In this document: piece by piece, positions 19,105 to 28,566 of the stretch
Layout of the letters: each line of letters opens with the position of its first letter
How positions within the stretch are numbered: the first letter of the stretch is position 1
Assembly: GCA_014156375.1 (NCBI GenBank)
Contig: RQJH01000002.1
Span: forward strand, 1,208,331-1,272,330
Reading direction: 5' to 3'
Source of the DNA: Enterobacteriaceae bacterium 89
Lineage (GTDB): Bacteria; Pseudomonadota; Gammaproteobacteria; Enterobacterales; Enterobacteriaceae
DNA length: 64,000 bases
The notes under the pieces: generated by a model
The model's database searches: none
Told to the model about the DNA's origin: nothing
What the model saw: only the letters and a program-made list of their open reading frames with translations
Made by a program: the position numbers and the translations under genes

Positions 19105-20808
19105 ATGTTCAGTCTCGATAATGTCCTCGACGATCTCTGGCCGCAGGCAAAACCCAGCCCCTGGCAAAAAAATCTGCTGCGGAAACTCCTGCACGAAGAA
19201 GAATTTCAGCAGTTTGCCAGCGATCACCCCCACCTGCGCGGCCTGGATATGATTGAACAGGTCCTCGAGCATCTGCAGATCCGCTGTGATATCGCTCCGC
19301 GCGAACTGGAAAATATCCCCGAAAAAGGCCCTGTTGTGCTGATTGCCAACCATCCAACCGGCACGCTGGACGGCATTGCTTTGCTGTATGCCGTCTCCAG
19401 AGTTCGCCGGGATGTGAAAGTGGTGACCAACCGGATGCTGAATCACCTTGAGCCGCTGAGCGAGCTGTTTATTCCGGTCGATAATATCGGCGGTCGCACG
19501 CAAAAGTCTTCCCTGGCGCTGATGGAAAGCCAGCTGCAAAACGGCGGTGTACTGATCTTTTTCCCGGCGGGGGAAGTCTCCAGACTGACCCGCAAAGGGA
19601 TTGCTGATGGACACTGGCATCCGGGCTTTATCCGGATGGCTGAAAAGTTTCGCGCGCCGCTGCTGCCTGCATTTATCCACGCGTTCAACAGTCCGCTATT
19701 CTACGCCAGCGCGTGGATCTCCCCGATGCTGCCGCTATTACTTCTGATGCAGCAAATGTTTCGCCGCCGTAACTCCAGCCTGTCGATGACGATTGGCGAG
19801 CGTATTCCCTGGGAAAACTGGCACCAGCCGCAGCTGGCGTCCAAAGAGCAGGCCAGACTCTGCCGCCAGCACGTACAGCTGCTCGGGAAAGGACTCGGCG
19901 GAAAGTTTAAAACCGAAAGCGCGATTGCCCGTGCGGAAGACCGGGCCGTACTGCGCCGTGAACTGGCGCAGGCCGAATGTCTGGGCACCACCGCCGACGG
20001 AAAAATCATCTATCTCTGGCAGCGTCAGGACAGCAAAAGCGACGCACCGCTGCTGCGGGAGCTGGGCCGCCTGCGTGAAATTGCTTTTCGCGCCGTGGGC
20101 GAAGGCAGCGGAAAACGTCGCGATATCGATCGTTTTGACGATGATTATCTGCATCTGATCCTTTGGGATGAAAACGATCTGGAGATTGTCGGTGCCTATC
20201 GCTTTATGCCAACGGCGCAGCAAATCAACCAGCGCGGCATTGAAGGTCTGTACAGCTACAGCCTGTTCCATTACGACGAGAAAATGGCCGACATTTTACA
20301 GTGCGGGATTGAGCTGGGGCGCAGCTTTATTCAGCCGCGCTACTGGGGACGCCGTGGGCTGGATTATCTGTGGTCCGGCATTGGCGCTTATCTGGCACGC
20401 TATCCGCAGTACCGCTATCTGTTCGGCCCGGTCTCCATTTCCGGAGGGTTGCCGCCTGCTGCACGAGATCTGCTGGTCGCCTTCTACCGTCTGTGGTTCC
20501 CGGCAAGCCATGCGCTGGCCGTTTCGCGTAGCCCTTATCCGGCGTCACTTCCGGACGTGCTGGCGCAGTTCGGCGGCGAGAGCTATACCGAGGATTTAAC
20601 CCGCCTGAAATCGCTGCTCAATAATCTGGGCTGCGCTATTCCCCCGCTTTATAAGCAGTATTCAGAACTGTGCGAACCAGGCGGCGTGCAGTTTATCGAT
20701 TTCGGCAGCGATCCGGCGTTTAATCACTGTATTGACGGGCTGGTGTTGGTGGATCTGACGCAGATTAAGCCCAGCCGCTTTGAGCGCTATATCGGGGTTC
20801 ATGGCTAA
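19105..20808 (+). CDS. bifunctional acyltransferase, OlsF-like (ornithine lipid synthesis)
   Basis: A 567-residue two-domain protein. Residues about 60-270 form a PlsC-type lysophospholipid acyltransferase domain with the catalytic NHPTGTLDG (H83, D89; one residue wider than HX4D) and FPAGE at 153-157. Residues about 310-567 form a GNAT-like N-acyltransferase domain related to OlsB and the hemolysin-like acyltransferases (GAYRFMPTAQQ, LYSYSLFHYDEKM, ELGRSFIQPRYWGRRGLDYLW, PVSISGGLPPAARDLLVAFY). This order is that of OlsF, which alone makes ornithine lipids: the C-terminal half N-acylates ornithine and the N-terminal half adds the second acyl chain. Function is inferred from architecture. ATG 19105 follows AAAAAGGAG; a frame to 19015 is not used. 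Not present in E. coli K-12. Confidence 0.8.
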   Translation: MFSLDNVLDDLWPQAKPSPWQKNLLRKLLHEEEFQQFASDHPHLRGLDMIEQVLEHLQIRCDIAPRELENIPEKGPVVLIANHPTGTLDGIALLYAVSRVRRDVKVVTNRMLNHLEPLSELFIPVDNIGGRTQKSSLALMESQLQNGGVLIFFPAGEVSRLTRKGIADGHWHPGFIRMAEKFRAPLLPAFIHAFNSPLFYASAWISPMLPLLLLMQQMFRRRNSSLSMTIGERIPWENWHQPQLASKEQARLCRQHVQLLGKGLGGKFKTESAIARAEDRAVLRRELAQAECLGTTADGKIIYLWQRQDSKSDAPLLRELGRLREIAFRAVGEGSGKRRDIDRFDDDYLHLILWDENDLEIVGAYRFMPTAQQINQRGIEGLYSYSLFHYDEKMADILQCGIELGRSFIQPRYWGRRGLDYLWSGIGAYLARYPQYRYLFGPVSISGGLPPAARDLLVAFYRLWFPASHALAVSRSPYPASLPDVLAQFGGESYTEDLTRLKSLLNNLGCAIPPLYKQYSELCEPGGVQFIDFGSDPAFNHCIDGLVLVDLTQIKPSRFERYIGVHG

Positions 20809-20817
20809 AGCCATCAT

Positions 20818-20885
20818 GCCCGGCGGCGCTACGCTTGCCGGACCTACAAGGAATCACAGGTCCGGCAAGCGCAGCGCCGCCAGGC
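20818..20885. repeat. BIME: two REP units in opposite orientation
   Basis: Unit 20818-20847 begins GCCCGGCGGCGCTACGCTTG; the inverted unit 20858-20885 ends GCAGCGCCGCCAGGC. They fill the gap between the convergent olsF-like gene and tauD. Confidence 0.9.
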
Positions 20886-20893
20886 AAATCTTG

Positions 20894-21745
20894 TCAGGCA
20901 GGTCGGTAAAAAGGCTTATCCCCCAAAATGGTGGCGCGGTGCATGATCCGTCGCTGCGGCAGATAGTCCGCGTTGGCGTAATGCTGCGTCACGCGGTTAT
21001 CCCAAATCGCCACATCCCCCTCTTCCCAGCGCCAGCGCACCTGAAACTCGGGTTTTGTCGCATGGGCAAACAGCAGCCCGAGCAACGCCTCGCTCTCTTT
21101 GGCACTGAGACCATCTATCCGGGTAGTAAATCCTTCATTCACAAACAGAGCCTGTTTGCCGGTGACCGGGTGAGTGCGTACGACCGGATGCAGCAGCGGA
21201 GGATTTTTTGCCACCGCATCAAGCCAGCGCTGATGTTCTTCTTTCGAGGCGCGATATTTATGCTCCGGGAATGATTTACGAAAATCATGTTCGGCATACA
21301 ACCCGCCAAGCAACGTTTTCAACGGAGCTGACAGCGCTTCATAAGCGGCAATTCCGCTGCTCCACAGCGTATCCCCACCGGTTTCCGGCAGCTGCTTAGC
21401 GGCGAGGATAGCGCCTGCTGGCGGCGTCTCAATGAAGGTGACATCGGTATGCCAGTTGTCGTTATCCGGCGGGTTATCGTTGTGTGTATCCAGCACGATA
21501 ATTTCCTCCACGCCCTCGGCGTGAGGATAAACCGGGTGAATATGTAAATCACCAAAGCGCAACGCCAGCCCGCGCTGCTGCTGCGGGGTCAGCGTTTGCT
21601 GGCGAAGAAAGACCACCTGATGGCGCAGCACCGCATGATACAGCTGCTCAAACTGGTTATCGCTGAGCGGACGACTCAGCTCCAGCCCGGAGACCTGAGC
21701 GCCAATGTACGGGCCCAGCGGGACGATATTCAGACGTTCACTCAT
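20894..21745 (-). CDS. tauD: taurine dioxygenase
   Basis: Fe(II)/2-oxoglutarate-dependent dioxygenase that hydroxylates taurine, releasing sulfite and aminoacetaldehyde; the sulfite feeds cysteine synthesis. 283 residues, the E. coli length. The iron ligands are in NWHTDVTF (His, Asp) and RVTQHYA (His), and the 2-oxoglutarate-binding Arg in [11 protein letters not shown] 21745 overlaps the tauC stop in an ATGA, showing translational coupling; six more upstream in-frame codons lie inside tauC and are not used. Last gene of tauABCD. Confidence 0.97.
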   Translation of the reverse strand: MSERLNIVPLGPYIGAQVSGLELSRPLSDNQFEQLYHAVLRHQVVFLRQQTLTPQQQRGLALRFGDLHIHPVYPHAEGVEEIIVLDTHNDNPPDNDNWHTDVTFIETPPAGAILAAKQLPETGGDTLWSSGIAAYEALSAPLKTLLGGLYAEHDFRKSFPEHKYRASKEEHQRWLDAVAKNPPLLHPVVRTHPVTGKQALFVNEGFTTRIDGLSAKESEALLGLLFAHATKPEFQVRWRWEEGDVAIWDNRVTQHYANADYLPQRRIMHRATILGDKPFYRPA

Positions 21746-22569
21746 GCTATTTCTCCATGCCATGGCGTCAGGCGACGCTGCAGCGCGCGCAAACCCATTT
21801 CTAAAATGAAAGCGATAACGGCAATCACCGCGATCCCGGCCAGCACCACGTCGGTGGCCAGAAACTCACCGGCAGACTGCACCATAAATCCTAATCCCCG
21901 GGTGGCGGCGATCAGCTCGGCGGCCACCAGCGTCGACCAGCCAACGCCAAGCCCAATGCGCAGTCCGGTCAGAATTTCCGGCAATGCGCCTGGCAGGATC
22001 ACAAACCACAGGATCTGCGCCCGACTGGCTCCCAGCGACTGCGCGGCGCGTAATCTGACCTGCTGGACGCTCTTCACGCCAGCCACGGCAGACATCGCCA
22101 CGGGCGCGAAAATCGCCAGGTAAATCAGCAGGATCTTCGACGTTTCGCCAATCCCGAACCAGATAACCATCAGCGGCAGGTACGCCAGCGGGGGTATCGG
22201 GCGGTAAAGTTCGATCAAAGGATCGAGGATCCCCCGCACTGTTGGGCTCAATCCCATCGCGATCCCCACCGGAATGCCGATAATCACGGCGGCCAACAGG
22301 GCAATCAGGATCCGCGTCAGGCTGGCGGCCAGATGCTGCCACAGCGTGGCATCCATAAAGCCCTGCGGTCCGGCGATGGTCAGCAGCTTGTGCAGCACCT
22401 GACCGGGCGGCGGTAAGAACAGCGGCGCAATCAGCTGTAGCGCGCTGACGGACCACCACAGCGCCAGAAGCACCGCCAGCGTGGAAAGACTCAGCGTCAA
22501 TTGTCGTGACAGCGGCCAGCGCCAGCTGACGGACAACCGACGGGGTTTATCATTGGCGACCAGGCTCAT
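21742..22569 (-). CDS. tauC: taurine ABC transporter permease
   Basis: Inner membrane permease of the taurine importer, 275 residues with about six membrane helices. The cytoplasmic EAA loop that docks on TauB is visible ([36 protein letters not shown]). The start overlaps the tauB stop by 4 bp and the stop overlaps the tauD start by 4 bp. Confidence 0.97.
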   Translation of the reverse strand: MSLVANDKPRRLSVSWRWPLSRQLTLSLSTLAVLLALWWSVSALQLIAPLFLPPPGQVLHKLLTIAGPQGFMDATLWQHLAASLTRILIALLAAVIIGIPVGIAMGLSPTVRGILDPLIELYRPIPPLAYLPLMVIWFGIGETSKILLIYLAIFAPVAMSAVAGVKSVQQVRLRAAQSLGASRAQILWFVILPGALPEILTGLRIGLGVGWSTLVAAELIAATRGLGFMVQSAGEFLATDVVLAGIAVIAVIAFILEMGLRALQRRLTPWHGEIA

Positions 22570-23333
22570 GAAAATGCCTCCCGATGTTCAAACACACGGC
22601 TCAGTACGTATTCACGCATGGCGATAAATTCAGGGTCTGATTTGATTCTGCGGCAGGCTTCTCCGGCGACAAAGCGGCGGGCAAAATCGAGCGACAGGCG
22701 CTCGGTTACTCGTCCAGGCCCGGCGGACAGCAGGACCAGTTCCGTCGCCATGAAAACGGCTTCTTCGATATCGTGAGTGATCAGCAGCACCTGCTTGCCG
22801 GTTTCGTGCCACAGGCGCAGCAGCAGGGTCTGCATTTGCTCACGGGTGAAGGCATCCAGCGCGCCAAAAGGCTCATCCAGCAGCAGTAATTGCGGATCGG
22901 CCGCCAGCGCGCGGGCAATCCCCACCCGCTGGCGCTGTCCGCCTGACAGCTGCCAGATAAATCGGGAGCCAGCGCCCTCCAGCCCCACTTTTTTCAGCAT
23001 CTGGCGCGCGATTTCCAGCCGCACCGCATTGCCCACGCCTGCCAGCTGCAGGCCAAAGGCCACGTTGTCCTGCACGTTGCGCCACGGCAGCAATCCTTCA
23101 TTCTGAAAGACCACCCCGCGCTCAGCGCCCGGCCCGCGCACGGCTTCACCGTTGAGAGTGATACTGCCGGAACGATAAGGAACAAATCCGGCTACCAGGT
23201 TCAGCAGGGTGGTTTTGCCGCAGCCCGACGGACCGAGCACTACCAGCAGCTCGCCGCGATCGACGCTCAGCGAGATATCATCCAGCACGGGCTTTCCGTC
23301 GAAATCAGCATTCAGATGGGAAATCTGCAGCAT
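22566..23333 (-). CDS. tauB: taurine ABC transporter ATP-binding protein
   Basis: ATPase subunit of TauABC, 255 residues, all ABC motifs intact: Walker [10 protein letters not shown] (about 34-42), Q-loop QNEGLLPW, signature [15 protein letters not shown], Walker [13 protein letters not shown] and the switch histidine in [13 protein letters not shown] 23333 is 11 bp behind the tauA stop; the 3' end overlaps tauC by 4 bp. Confidence 0.97.
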   Translation of the reverse strand: MLQISHLNADFDGKPVLDDISLSVDRGELLVVLGPSGCGKTTLLNLVAGFVPYRSGSITLNGEAVRGPGAERGVVFQNEGLLPWRNVQDNVAFGLQLAGVGNAVRLEIARQMLKKVGLEGAGSRFIWQLSGGQRQRVGIARALAADPQLLLLDEPFGALDAFTREQMQTLLLRLWHETGKQVLLITHDIEEAVFMATELVLLSAGPGRVTERLSLDFARRFVAGEACRRIKSDPEFIAMREYVLSRVFEHREAFS

Positions 23334-23344
23334 GATGGCCTCCG

Positions 23345-24307
23345 TTATTGCACGAACTTATCGGTCACATACTGGCTGTAATCGGTCGCCACCGCGGGAA
23401 CTTTGCCCTGTTCTTTCAGGAACTGAGCGGTATCGACGATCGCTTTATTTACCGGACCGTTAAGCTGCTGGGCCTGCTGTGCGGCGGTCAGATAGGTGTT
23501 GCCTTTTACCAGCCCTGCGACGTCAGCTTCAGGCACGCCGCTCAGTTTCGACAGCTTCTGCAGGTTCGCCTGCTGCTGGAGCCAGCCGTCTGGATTATTG
23601 ATGTAGCCAAGCTGTGCCGCTAACGCGCTGCGGGCGAAGGCCTTCACCACCTCCGGATGTTTTTCGGCAAAGTCTTTGCGCACCACCCAGACGTCCAGCG
23701 TCGGCGCGCCCCATTGCCCCACTTTTGATGAGTCCGTCAGCACGGTGCCGTCTTTTTCCAGCTCGTTGACGGCAGGCGCCCAGACATAGGCACCATCAAT
23801 ATCGCCCCGCTGCCAGGCGGCAATAATCGCCGGTGGCTGCAGGTTAACGATTTGCACCTGACCAGGCTTGATGCCCCAGTGTTTCAGCGCCGCCAGCAGG
23901 CTGTAATGGGTGGTCGAGATAAACGGCACCGCAATGCGTTTGCCAATTAAATCTTCAGGCTTGCTAATGTTTTTCTTCACCACCAGCGCTTCAGAGTTTC
24001 CCAACTGCGAGGCCAGCAGGAACACTTCGATCGGCACCTGCTGACTGGCCGCAACGGCCAGCGGGCTGGAGCCAATATTGCCAATCTGCACATCGCCGGA
24101 GGCCAGCGCACGGACCACGCTTGCTCCGCTGTCAAATTTACGCCAGTCCACTTTCGCGCCACTTTCTTTGGCGAAGGTGTCGTCTGCCTGCGCCACTTTG
24201 GCAGGTTCAGCGGAGGTCTGATACGCCACGGTCACTTCAACCGCCTGCGTCTGAAAGGTGATTAAAGCCAATGCGGCCAGGAAGGAAAAATACGATGTAC
24301 GTGCCAT
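23345..24307 (-). CDS. tauA: taurine ABC transporter periplasmic substrate-binding protein
   Basis: Periplasmic taurine-binding component, 320 residues from ATG 24307. Signal peptide about 1-22 (cleavage near TQA-VEV). The mature protein is close to E. coli TauA ([79 protein letters not shown]). First gene of tauABCD; expression in E. coli needs CysB and Cbl under sulfate limitation. Candidate binding sites upstream could not be delimited by eye. The frame runs to 24331 but alignment favours 24307. Confidence 0.96.
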   Translation of the reverse strand: MARTSYFSFLAALALITFQTQAVEVTVAYQTSAEPAKVAQADDTFAKESGAKVDWRKFDSGASVVRALASGDVQIGNIGSSPLAVAASQQVPIEVFLLASQLGNSEALVVKKNISKPEDLIGKRIAVPFISTTHYSLLAALKHWGIKPGQVQIVNLQPPAIIAAWQRGDIDGAYVWAPAVNELEKDGTVLTDSSKVGQWGAPTLDVWVVRKDFAEKHPEVVKAFARSALAAQLGYINNPDGWLQQQANLQKLSKLSGVPEADVAGLVKGNTYLTAAQQAQQLNGPVNKAIVDTAQFLKEQGKVPAVATDYSQYVTDKFVQ

Positions 24308-24837
24308 GATGCCTGCTCCCCTTGTTGTCATGAGCGCAGTATTTCCGGCAGTCCCGTTTTGATAAAGGAATTAAAACATCTGGCTAATACCGATCTGTTT
24401 TTAGAAAAAAACCGGCAAAGCTTAGTTGCTGATGGGGCTTACGCGCGGGCTATCTGACAAGAGTCAGTTTCCCCCGACGGCGTGAAAGCTGTGGATGTTG
24501 GTTGGTTATCAGAAACAGAAAGGGTCGCCAGGCCATATGTCCTCCTGCTTAGCTTTCTTTCAGCATGCTTGCTGAACGTCTCCGTTTCCGTCAGGAAAAA
24601 GCCTGATCCTCTCCCTTCACCTCACCCTTTTGTCTCACCTTAAGAAAATACCCACTCATCCGACCTGTAAATTTATCTGAACATATCATTAACACGAATA
24701 AATACTTAGCACGCAGACTATTACATTGGCTAATCCGTAATCAGTAAACATAATTCGCTACTCCTAAGTCATATCTCTGAATAAATCACTGACAAATACG
24801 AGCAAGGCGCAGATACCTTGCTGCAAGGAATGCCTCT
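24308..24837. other. 530-bp divergent intergenic region
   Basis: Separates tauA from the second autotransporter. The tauA promoter and CysB/Cbl sites should lie in the left part. TTCAGCA-TGCT-TGCTGAA is a palindrome near 24560-24580 of unknown role. The right 200 bp are AT-rich and must contain the autotransporter promoter. No gene or remnant recognised. Confidence 0.5.
24802..24828 (+). promoter_or_regulatory. alternative hairpins covering the autotransporter ribosome site
   Basis: GCAAGG (24802-24807), CCTTGC (24816-24821) and a second GCAAGG (24823-24828). The middle element can pair with the first copy, leaving the ribosome site (AAGGA, 24825-24829) free, or with the second copy, covering it. 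The start codon is ATG 24838. The mutually exclusive pairing is seen in sequence; a regulatory role is inference. Confidence 0.35.
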
Positions 24838-27800
24838 ATGCAAAAAAAATACCTGGGAATGCTTATCCAGACAGCATTACTCACTGGGATCGCCAGTTCT
24901 TCAGCCTCTGCGGCGCAATGTGATACCACCTCTAACCAGATCCTCTGCCAGGGAGCAGGCAGCGTCGCGCAAAGCCTGGGAGACGGCAGAAACACCAGTA
25001 GCGCAGAAATCCAAATCGACGGCGAAACTACGCTCGATGGCGGCAATGCTCCGGCCATCAGCCTCAATGACGGAAACATCATTACCGTGAATGGTACGGT
25101 GCAAAATAGCGCCAGGCCGGGATCGGCCGGTAAGCTCAATGCGGGGGCCAATACCATCGAAGTGGTGTCCAACAGCACTATTACCGTTGAGCAGGGCGGC
25201 AAGGTGCTGGCGAACGGCACTTCCGGTAACGCCGAGGCCATCAACGTGATGGGCTTTGGCAACACCATCATTAACCGCGGAACCATCCAGTCCAGCGGCA
25301 ACTCAGCCGCGTTATGGTTTGAGGACGACGAGCGCAGCTACGGGCCGCCAACGGTCAGAAACAAAGTTGAAAACTTTGGCGTGATTGCGCGGGGCAACGA
25401 AGAGAGCAGCACGGCTCCCGTGTTTGGCACCAGCTCCAGAACCGGCGGCGCGGGGATTGTTTTCGTCAACCACACCAACAGCAAAGTCATCGGCAGCCTC
25501 TCTTTTGGCCGCGGCGATGACGACCTGGAGTTCTACAGCAACTCACTGGTCACCGGCAATATTAACGGCGGCGGCGGGGTAAACCGCCTGACGCTCAACG
25601 GCGCCACTAACTCGCAGGATACGCTGCGCGGGGATATCTCAAACTTCAGTACGCTGACCAAAAACGGTGAGGGGCGCTGGGATGTCACCGGCACGCTGAA
25701 CGGATTTACGGTTGTCAGCGTCAACCAGGGCACACTGGGTCTTTCTGGCGATAACACCCGCTACAGCGGGCAGTTGGTGATCAATCCTGACGGCAATAAC
25801 GATGCTACCGCCACGGTGGAAGCTCCGGCTCGCAGCCTGCCAACCCGCAGCGACAACAACCTGAACAACGTGGTCAATAACGGGATCCTGCGCTTTACCC
25901 AGGACAAAGATGAGAGCTATATCGGGCAGATCACCGGCAGCGGGCAGGTGATCAAAACAGGCGAAGGGATCCTCAACCTGACGCCGCAGGCCAGCGCAGG
26001 GAATCTGTGGAGCGGTGGCACCACCATTGAACAAGGGGCGATCGCCATCAGCCAGGACAATCAGCTGGGCGCCAGCAGCGGATCGCTGACTCTGGACGGC
26101 GGTGGGGTGATCCTGAATGATTCAGTGGATCTGTCGGCTGACCGTGCTCTGACGGTGACCGGCAACAATGGCTTTATCAATACCCAGGGCTACAGCTCCA
26201 CCGTCGCGCAAACCATCCACGGCAGCGGCAACCTGAGTAAACAGGGTGAAGGTCTGCTGAATCTCAGCGGCACCAGCAGCGATCTCTGGAGTGCCACCGT
26301 GCAGCAGGGTGTGCTGAACGTTGATGGCGCGATGGCCGGTAATGTGAATGTGCAGGATGGCGCGCTGCTTTCGGGGAACGGCAGCGTCGGTAACACGACC
26401 CTTGAGCAGGGTTCAACCCTCATTGTTGGTAGCCTGGCCGATCAAAGCACCTCCGGGCCGCGCCAGCTCACCGTCAACGGTTCATTAACAAATAATGGCA
26501 CCGTTCAGCTGTACAAAGAAAATGACAGCACGCTAAGCAACAGGCTTCAGGTCAACGGGGATTACCACGGCGGCGAAGGAAGCCAGCTGCTGATGAACAC
26601 CCTGCTGGCGGGCGATAACGCCCCTTCCGACCTGCTGGCCATTACCGGCAGCACCAGCGGGGCCACCAGCGTGAGCGTCAGCAACGTCGGCGGCCAGGGT
26701 GAGCAGGCGCTGAACGGGATCAAAGTGATAGACGTGCAGGGAACCTCGTCCAGCAGTGCATTCACGCAAAATGGGCGCATCACCGCTGGCGCTTTCGACT
26801 ACTTCCTGACCCAGAAAGGAAAAAACTGGTATTTAACCAACAGAGTGGAAGAACCCGATCCTGAGCCAGAAATCACTCCGCCGGAACCGGAAAAACCGCA
26901 GGATCCACCAACGCCTGAAGATCCCAAGCCACCGGTAGTGACTCCTCCGGATCCAGAGCCACAACCCGATCCGAAGCCGGAATTTAAAGGCTCAAAAGCT
27001 TACCGTCCTGAGATCGGCGGCTATCTGGCGAACCTGCAGGCTGCGAACACGATGTTCTCACTGACTCTCGACGATCGTGAAGGGGGAACGGAGTATTTCG
27101 ATCCGGTAAGCGGAGAAATGAAGAAGACGGCAATGTGGCTACGCCAGGTCGGCGGGCATAACCGCTTCTCGGCGGCTGGCGATCAGCTGAAAACCCAGGC
27201 TAACCGTTACGTGGTGCAGCTGGGCGGAGAATTAGCCAACGGCAGCCTCAACGGCAGCGACCGCTGGGATATCGGGGTGATGGGCGGTTACGCCAATCAG
27301 CAGGCCAACACCCATTCGAAACTGACGGGCTATAAAGCCAGCTCCAGCGTCGACGGCTATAGCGCCGGGCTGTATGCCACCTGGTTTGAAAATGCGGAAA
27401 CTAAATCCGGTTGGTACGCCGACAGCTGGGCGCTCTATAACTGGTTCAACAACAGCCTGAGCAGCCCCGGACAGCCGGGCGAATCCTGGAAAAGCCGTGG
27501 TTTCACCGCCTCGCTGGAAACCGGCCATATATCACAGCTGGCGCAATATACGCGTACCGCGCTGTACGTTCAGCCCCAGGCGCAGGCAATCTGGATGGGA
27601 GTGAAGAACAACAGCAATCTGACCGAGCAGAACGGCACCACCGTACAGGACGTGAATAAGGGCAACATTCAGACCCGTCTGGGCGTACGCCTTTACCTGA
27701 AAGGTCATTCGCAGCTCGACGATGATAAGCAGCGCGAGTTTAAGCCTTACGTTGAGGCCAACTGGCTGCACAACACCGAAAACTTCGGTGTGCGAATGAA

Positions 27801-27969
27801 CGGCGAGACGGTATCTATTGACGGCGCACGCAATATTGCAGAGCTGAAGCTGGGCGTTCAGGGGCAACTCTCCCCTGCCCTGAATCTCTGGGGTGGCACC
27901 GCCGTGCAGATCGGCGACAGCGGTTACAGCGATACCTCGGCGATGGTCGGTGTGAAGTACCGCTTCTGA
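24838..27969 (+). CDS. autotransporter with proline-rich linker
   Basis: A 1043-residue autotransporter. The signal peptide covers about 1-25 (LLTGIASSSASA). Close after it is a Cys pair (C28, C37). The passenger (to about 670) is a beta-helix-type repeat protein (GNAEAINVMGFGNTIINRG, TLTKNGEGRWDVTG, LTKQGEGLLNLSGTSS-like units of the autotransporter-associated repeat kind). A Pro/Glu/Asp linker spans about 671-718, then the beta-barrel domain (from about 750) ends in VGVKYRF, a proper BAM signal. Divergent from tauA and monocistronic, closed by a strong terminator. No protease, AIDA or adhesin subtype can be named. Absent from this place in E. coli K-12. Confidence 0.9.
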   Translation: MQKKYLGMLIQTALLTGIASSSASAAQCDTTSNQILCQGAGSVAQSLGDGRNTSSAEIQIDGETTLDGGNAPAISLNDGNIITVNGTVQNSARPGSAGKLNAGANTIEVVSNSTITVEQGGKVLANGTSGNAEAINVMGFGNTIINRGTIQSSGNSAALWFEDDERSYGPPTVRNKVENFGVIARGNEESSTAPVFGTSSRTGGAGIVFVNHTNSKVIGSLSFGRGDDDLEFYSNSLVTGNINGGGGVNRLTLNGATNSQDTLRGDISNFSTLTKNGEGRWDVTGTLNGFTVVSVNQGTLGLSGDNTRYSGQLVINPDGNNDATATVEAPARSLPTRSDNNLNNVVNNGILRFTQDKDESYIGQITGSGQVIKTGEGILNLTPQASAGNLWSGGTTIEQGAIAISQDNQLGASSGSLTLDGGGVILNDSVDLSADRALTVTGNNGFINTQGYSSTVAQTIHGSGNLSKQGEGLLNLSGTSSDLWSATVQQGVLNVDGAMAGNVNVQDGALLSGNGSVGNTTLEQGSTLIVGSLADQSTSGPRQLTVNGSLTNNGTVQLYKENDSTLSNRLQVNGDYHGGEGSQLLMNTLLAGDNAPSDLLAITGSTSGATSVSVSNVGGQGEQALNGIKVIDVQGTSSSSAFTQNGRITAGAFDYFLTQKGKNWYLTNRVEEPDPEPEITPPEPEKPQDPPTPEDPKPPVVTPPDPEPQPDPKPEFKGSKAYRPEIGGYLANLQAANTMFSLTLDDREGGTEYFDPVSGEMKKTAMWLRQVGGHNRFSAAGDQLKTQANRYVVQLGGELANGSLNGSDRWDIGVMGGYANQQANTHSKLTGYKASSSVDGYSAGLYATWFENAETKSGWYADSWALYNWFNNSLSSPGQPGESWKSRGFTASLETGHISQLAQYTRTALYVQPQAQAIWMGVKNNSNLTEQNGTTVQDVNKGNIQTRLGVRLYLKGHSQLDDDKQREFKPYVEANWLHNTENFGVRMNGETVSIDGARNIAELKLGVQGQLSPALNLWGGTAVQIGDSGYSDTSAMVGVKYRF

Positions 27970-27988
27970 TCCTTCTATTCTGCCCAAC

Positions 27989-28018
27989 AAACGCCTTCAG
28001 AAATGAAGGCGTTTTTTT
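27989..28018 (+). terminator. strong intrinsic terminator behind the autotransporter
   Basis: AAACGCCTTCA (27989-27999), GAAA tetraloop, TGAAGGCGTTT (28004-28014) followed by a T run. Confidence 0.92.
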
Positions 28019-28194
28019 ATGCTGGAAAGCATCAAAACACGCTATTTTCCAAAATTAAATTTGCAGAAAATAACAAACTGCTGAAAATTTAAAATTGCAT
28101 CGTTAAGAGTTTGCCCACATTTTTTATTTATGGTCTTCTTCAGGTTGAGAAATTATTACCTGTAATATTGGCCCTTATCGCTGGAGCTTTCATT

Positions 28195-28566
28195 ATGACT
28201 CTGGATTATGTTGCGCTGGCAATACTTAGCGTAGTTATTATCATGCTGTTCTACGGCATTATCGCCGTTCACGACATTCCTTATGAGATTGCCAAAAAGC
28301 GCAATCACCCTCATCAGGATGCCATCCACTATGCCGGCTGGATCAGCCTGTTCACGCTGCACGTTCTGTGGCCTTTCCTGTGGATTTGGGCCACTCTCTG
28401 GCGCGAAGACCGCGGCTGGGGCATGCAGCGTATCGAAAAAGATCAGCATGATATTCATCTGCAGATGAACCGCCTGCTCGTCAAAGTGGAATCATTGCAG
28501 ACAGAGCTTGATGAAATAAAAAGCAAGAAAGCAACAGCAGCCAAAGTGGTTGAAGAGGCAAAATAA
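28195..28566 (+). CDS. DUF3302 inner membrane protein, YiaW-like
   Basis: A 123-residue protein with a membrane helix at about 3-25 and a second at about 48-68 (ISLFTLHVLWPFLWIWATLW), then a coiled-coil-prone cytoplasmic tail (HDIHLQMNRLLVKVESLQTELDEIKS). It matches E. coli YiaW in FYGIIAVHDIPYEIAKKRNHPH-DAIHYAGW. ATG 28195 has GGAG upstream and aligns with the YiaW start; the frame is open to 28111 but the longer N-terminus has no support. The stop overlaps the start of the next gene (TAATG), as in a tight operon. The role in E. coli is not established. Confidence 0.88.
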   Translation: MTLDYVALAILSVVIIMLFYGIIAVHDIPYEIAKKRNHPHQDAIHYAGWISLFTLHVLWPFLWIWATLWREDRGWGMQRIEKDQHDIHLQMNRLLVKVESLQTELDEIKSKKATAAKVVEEAK

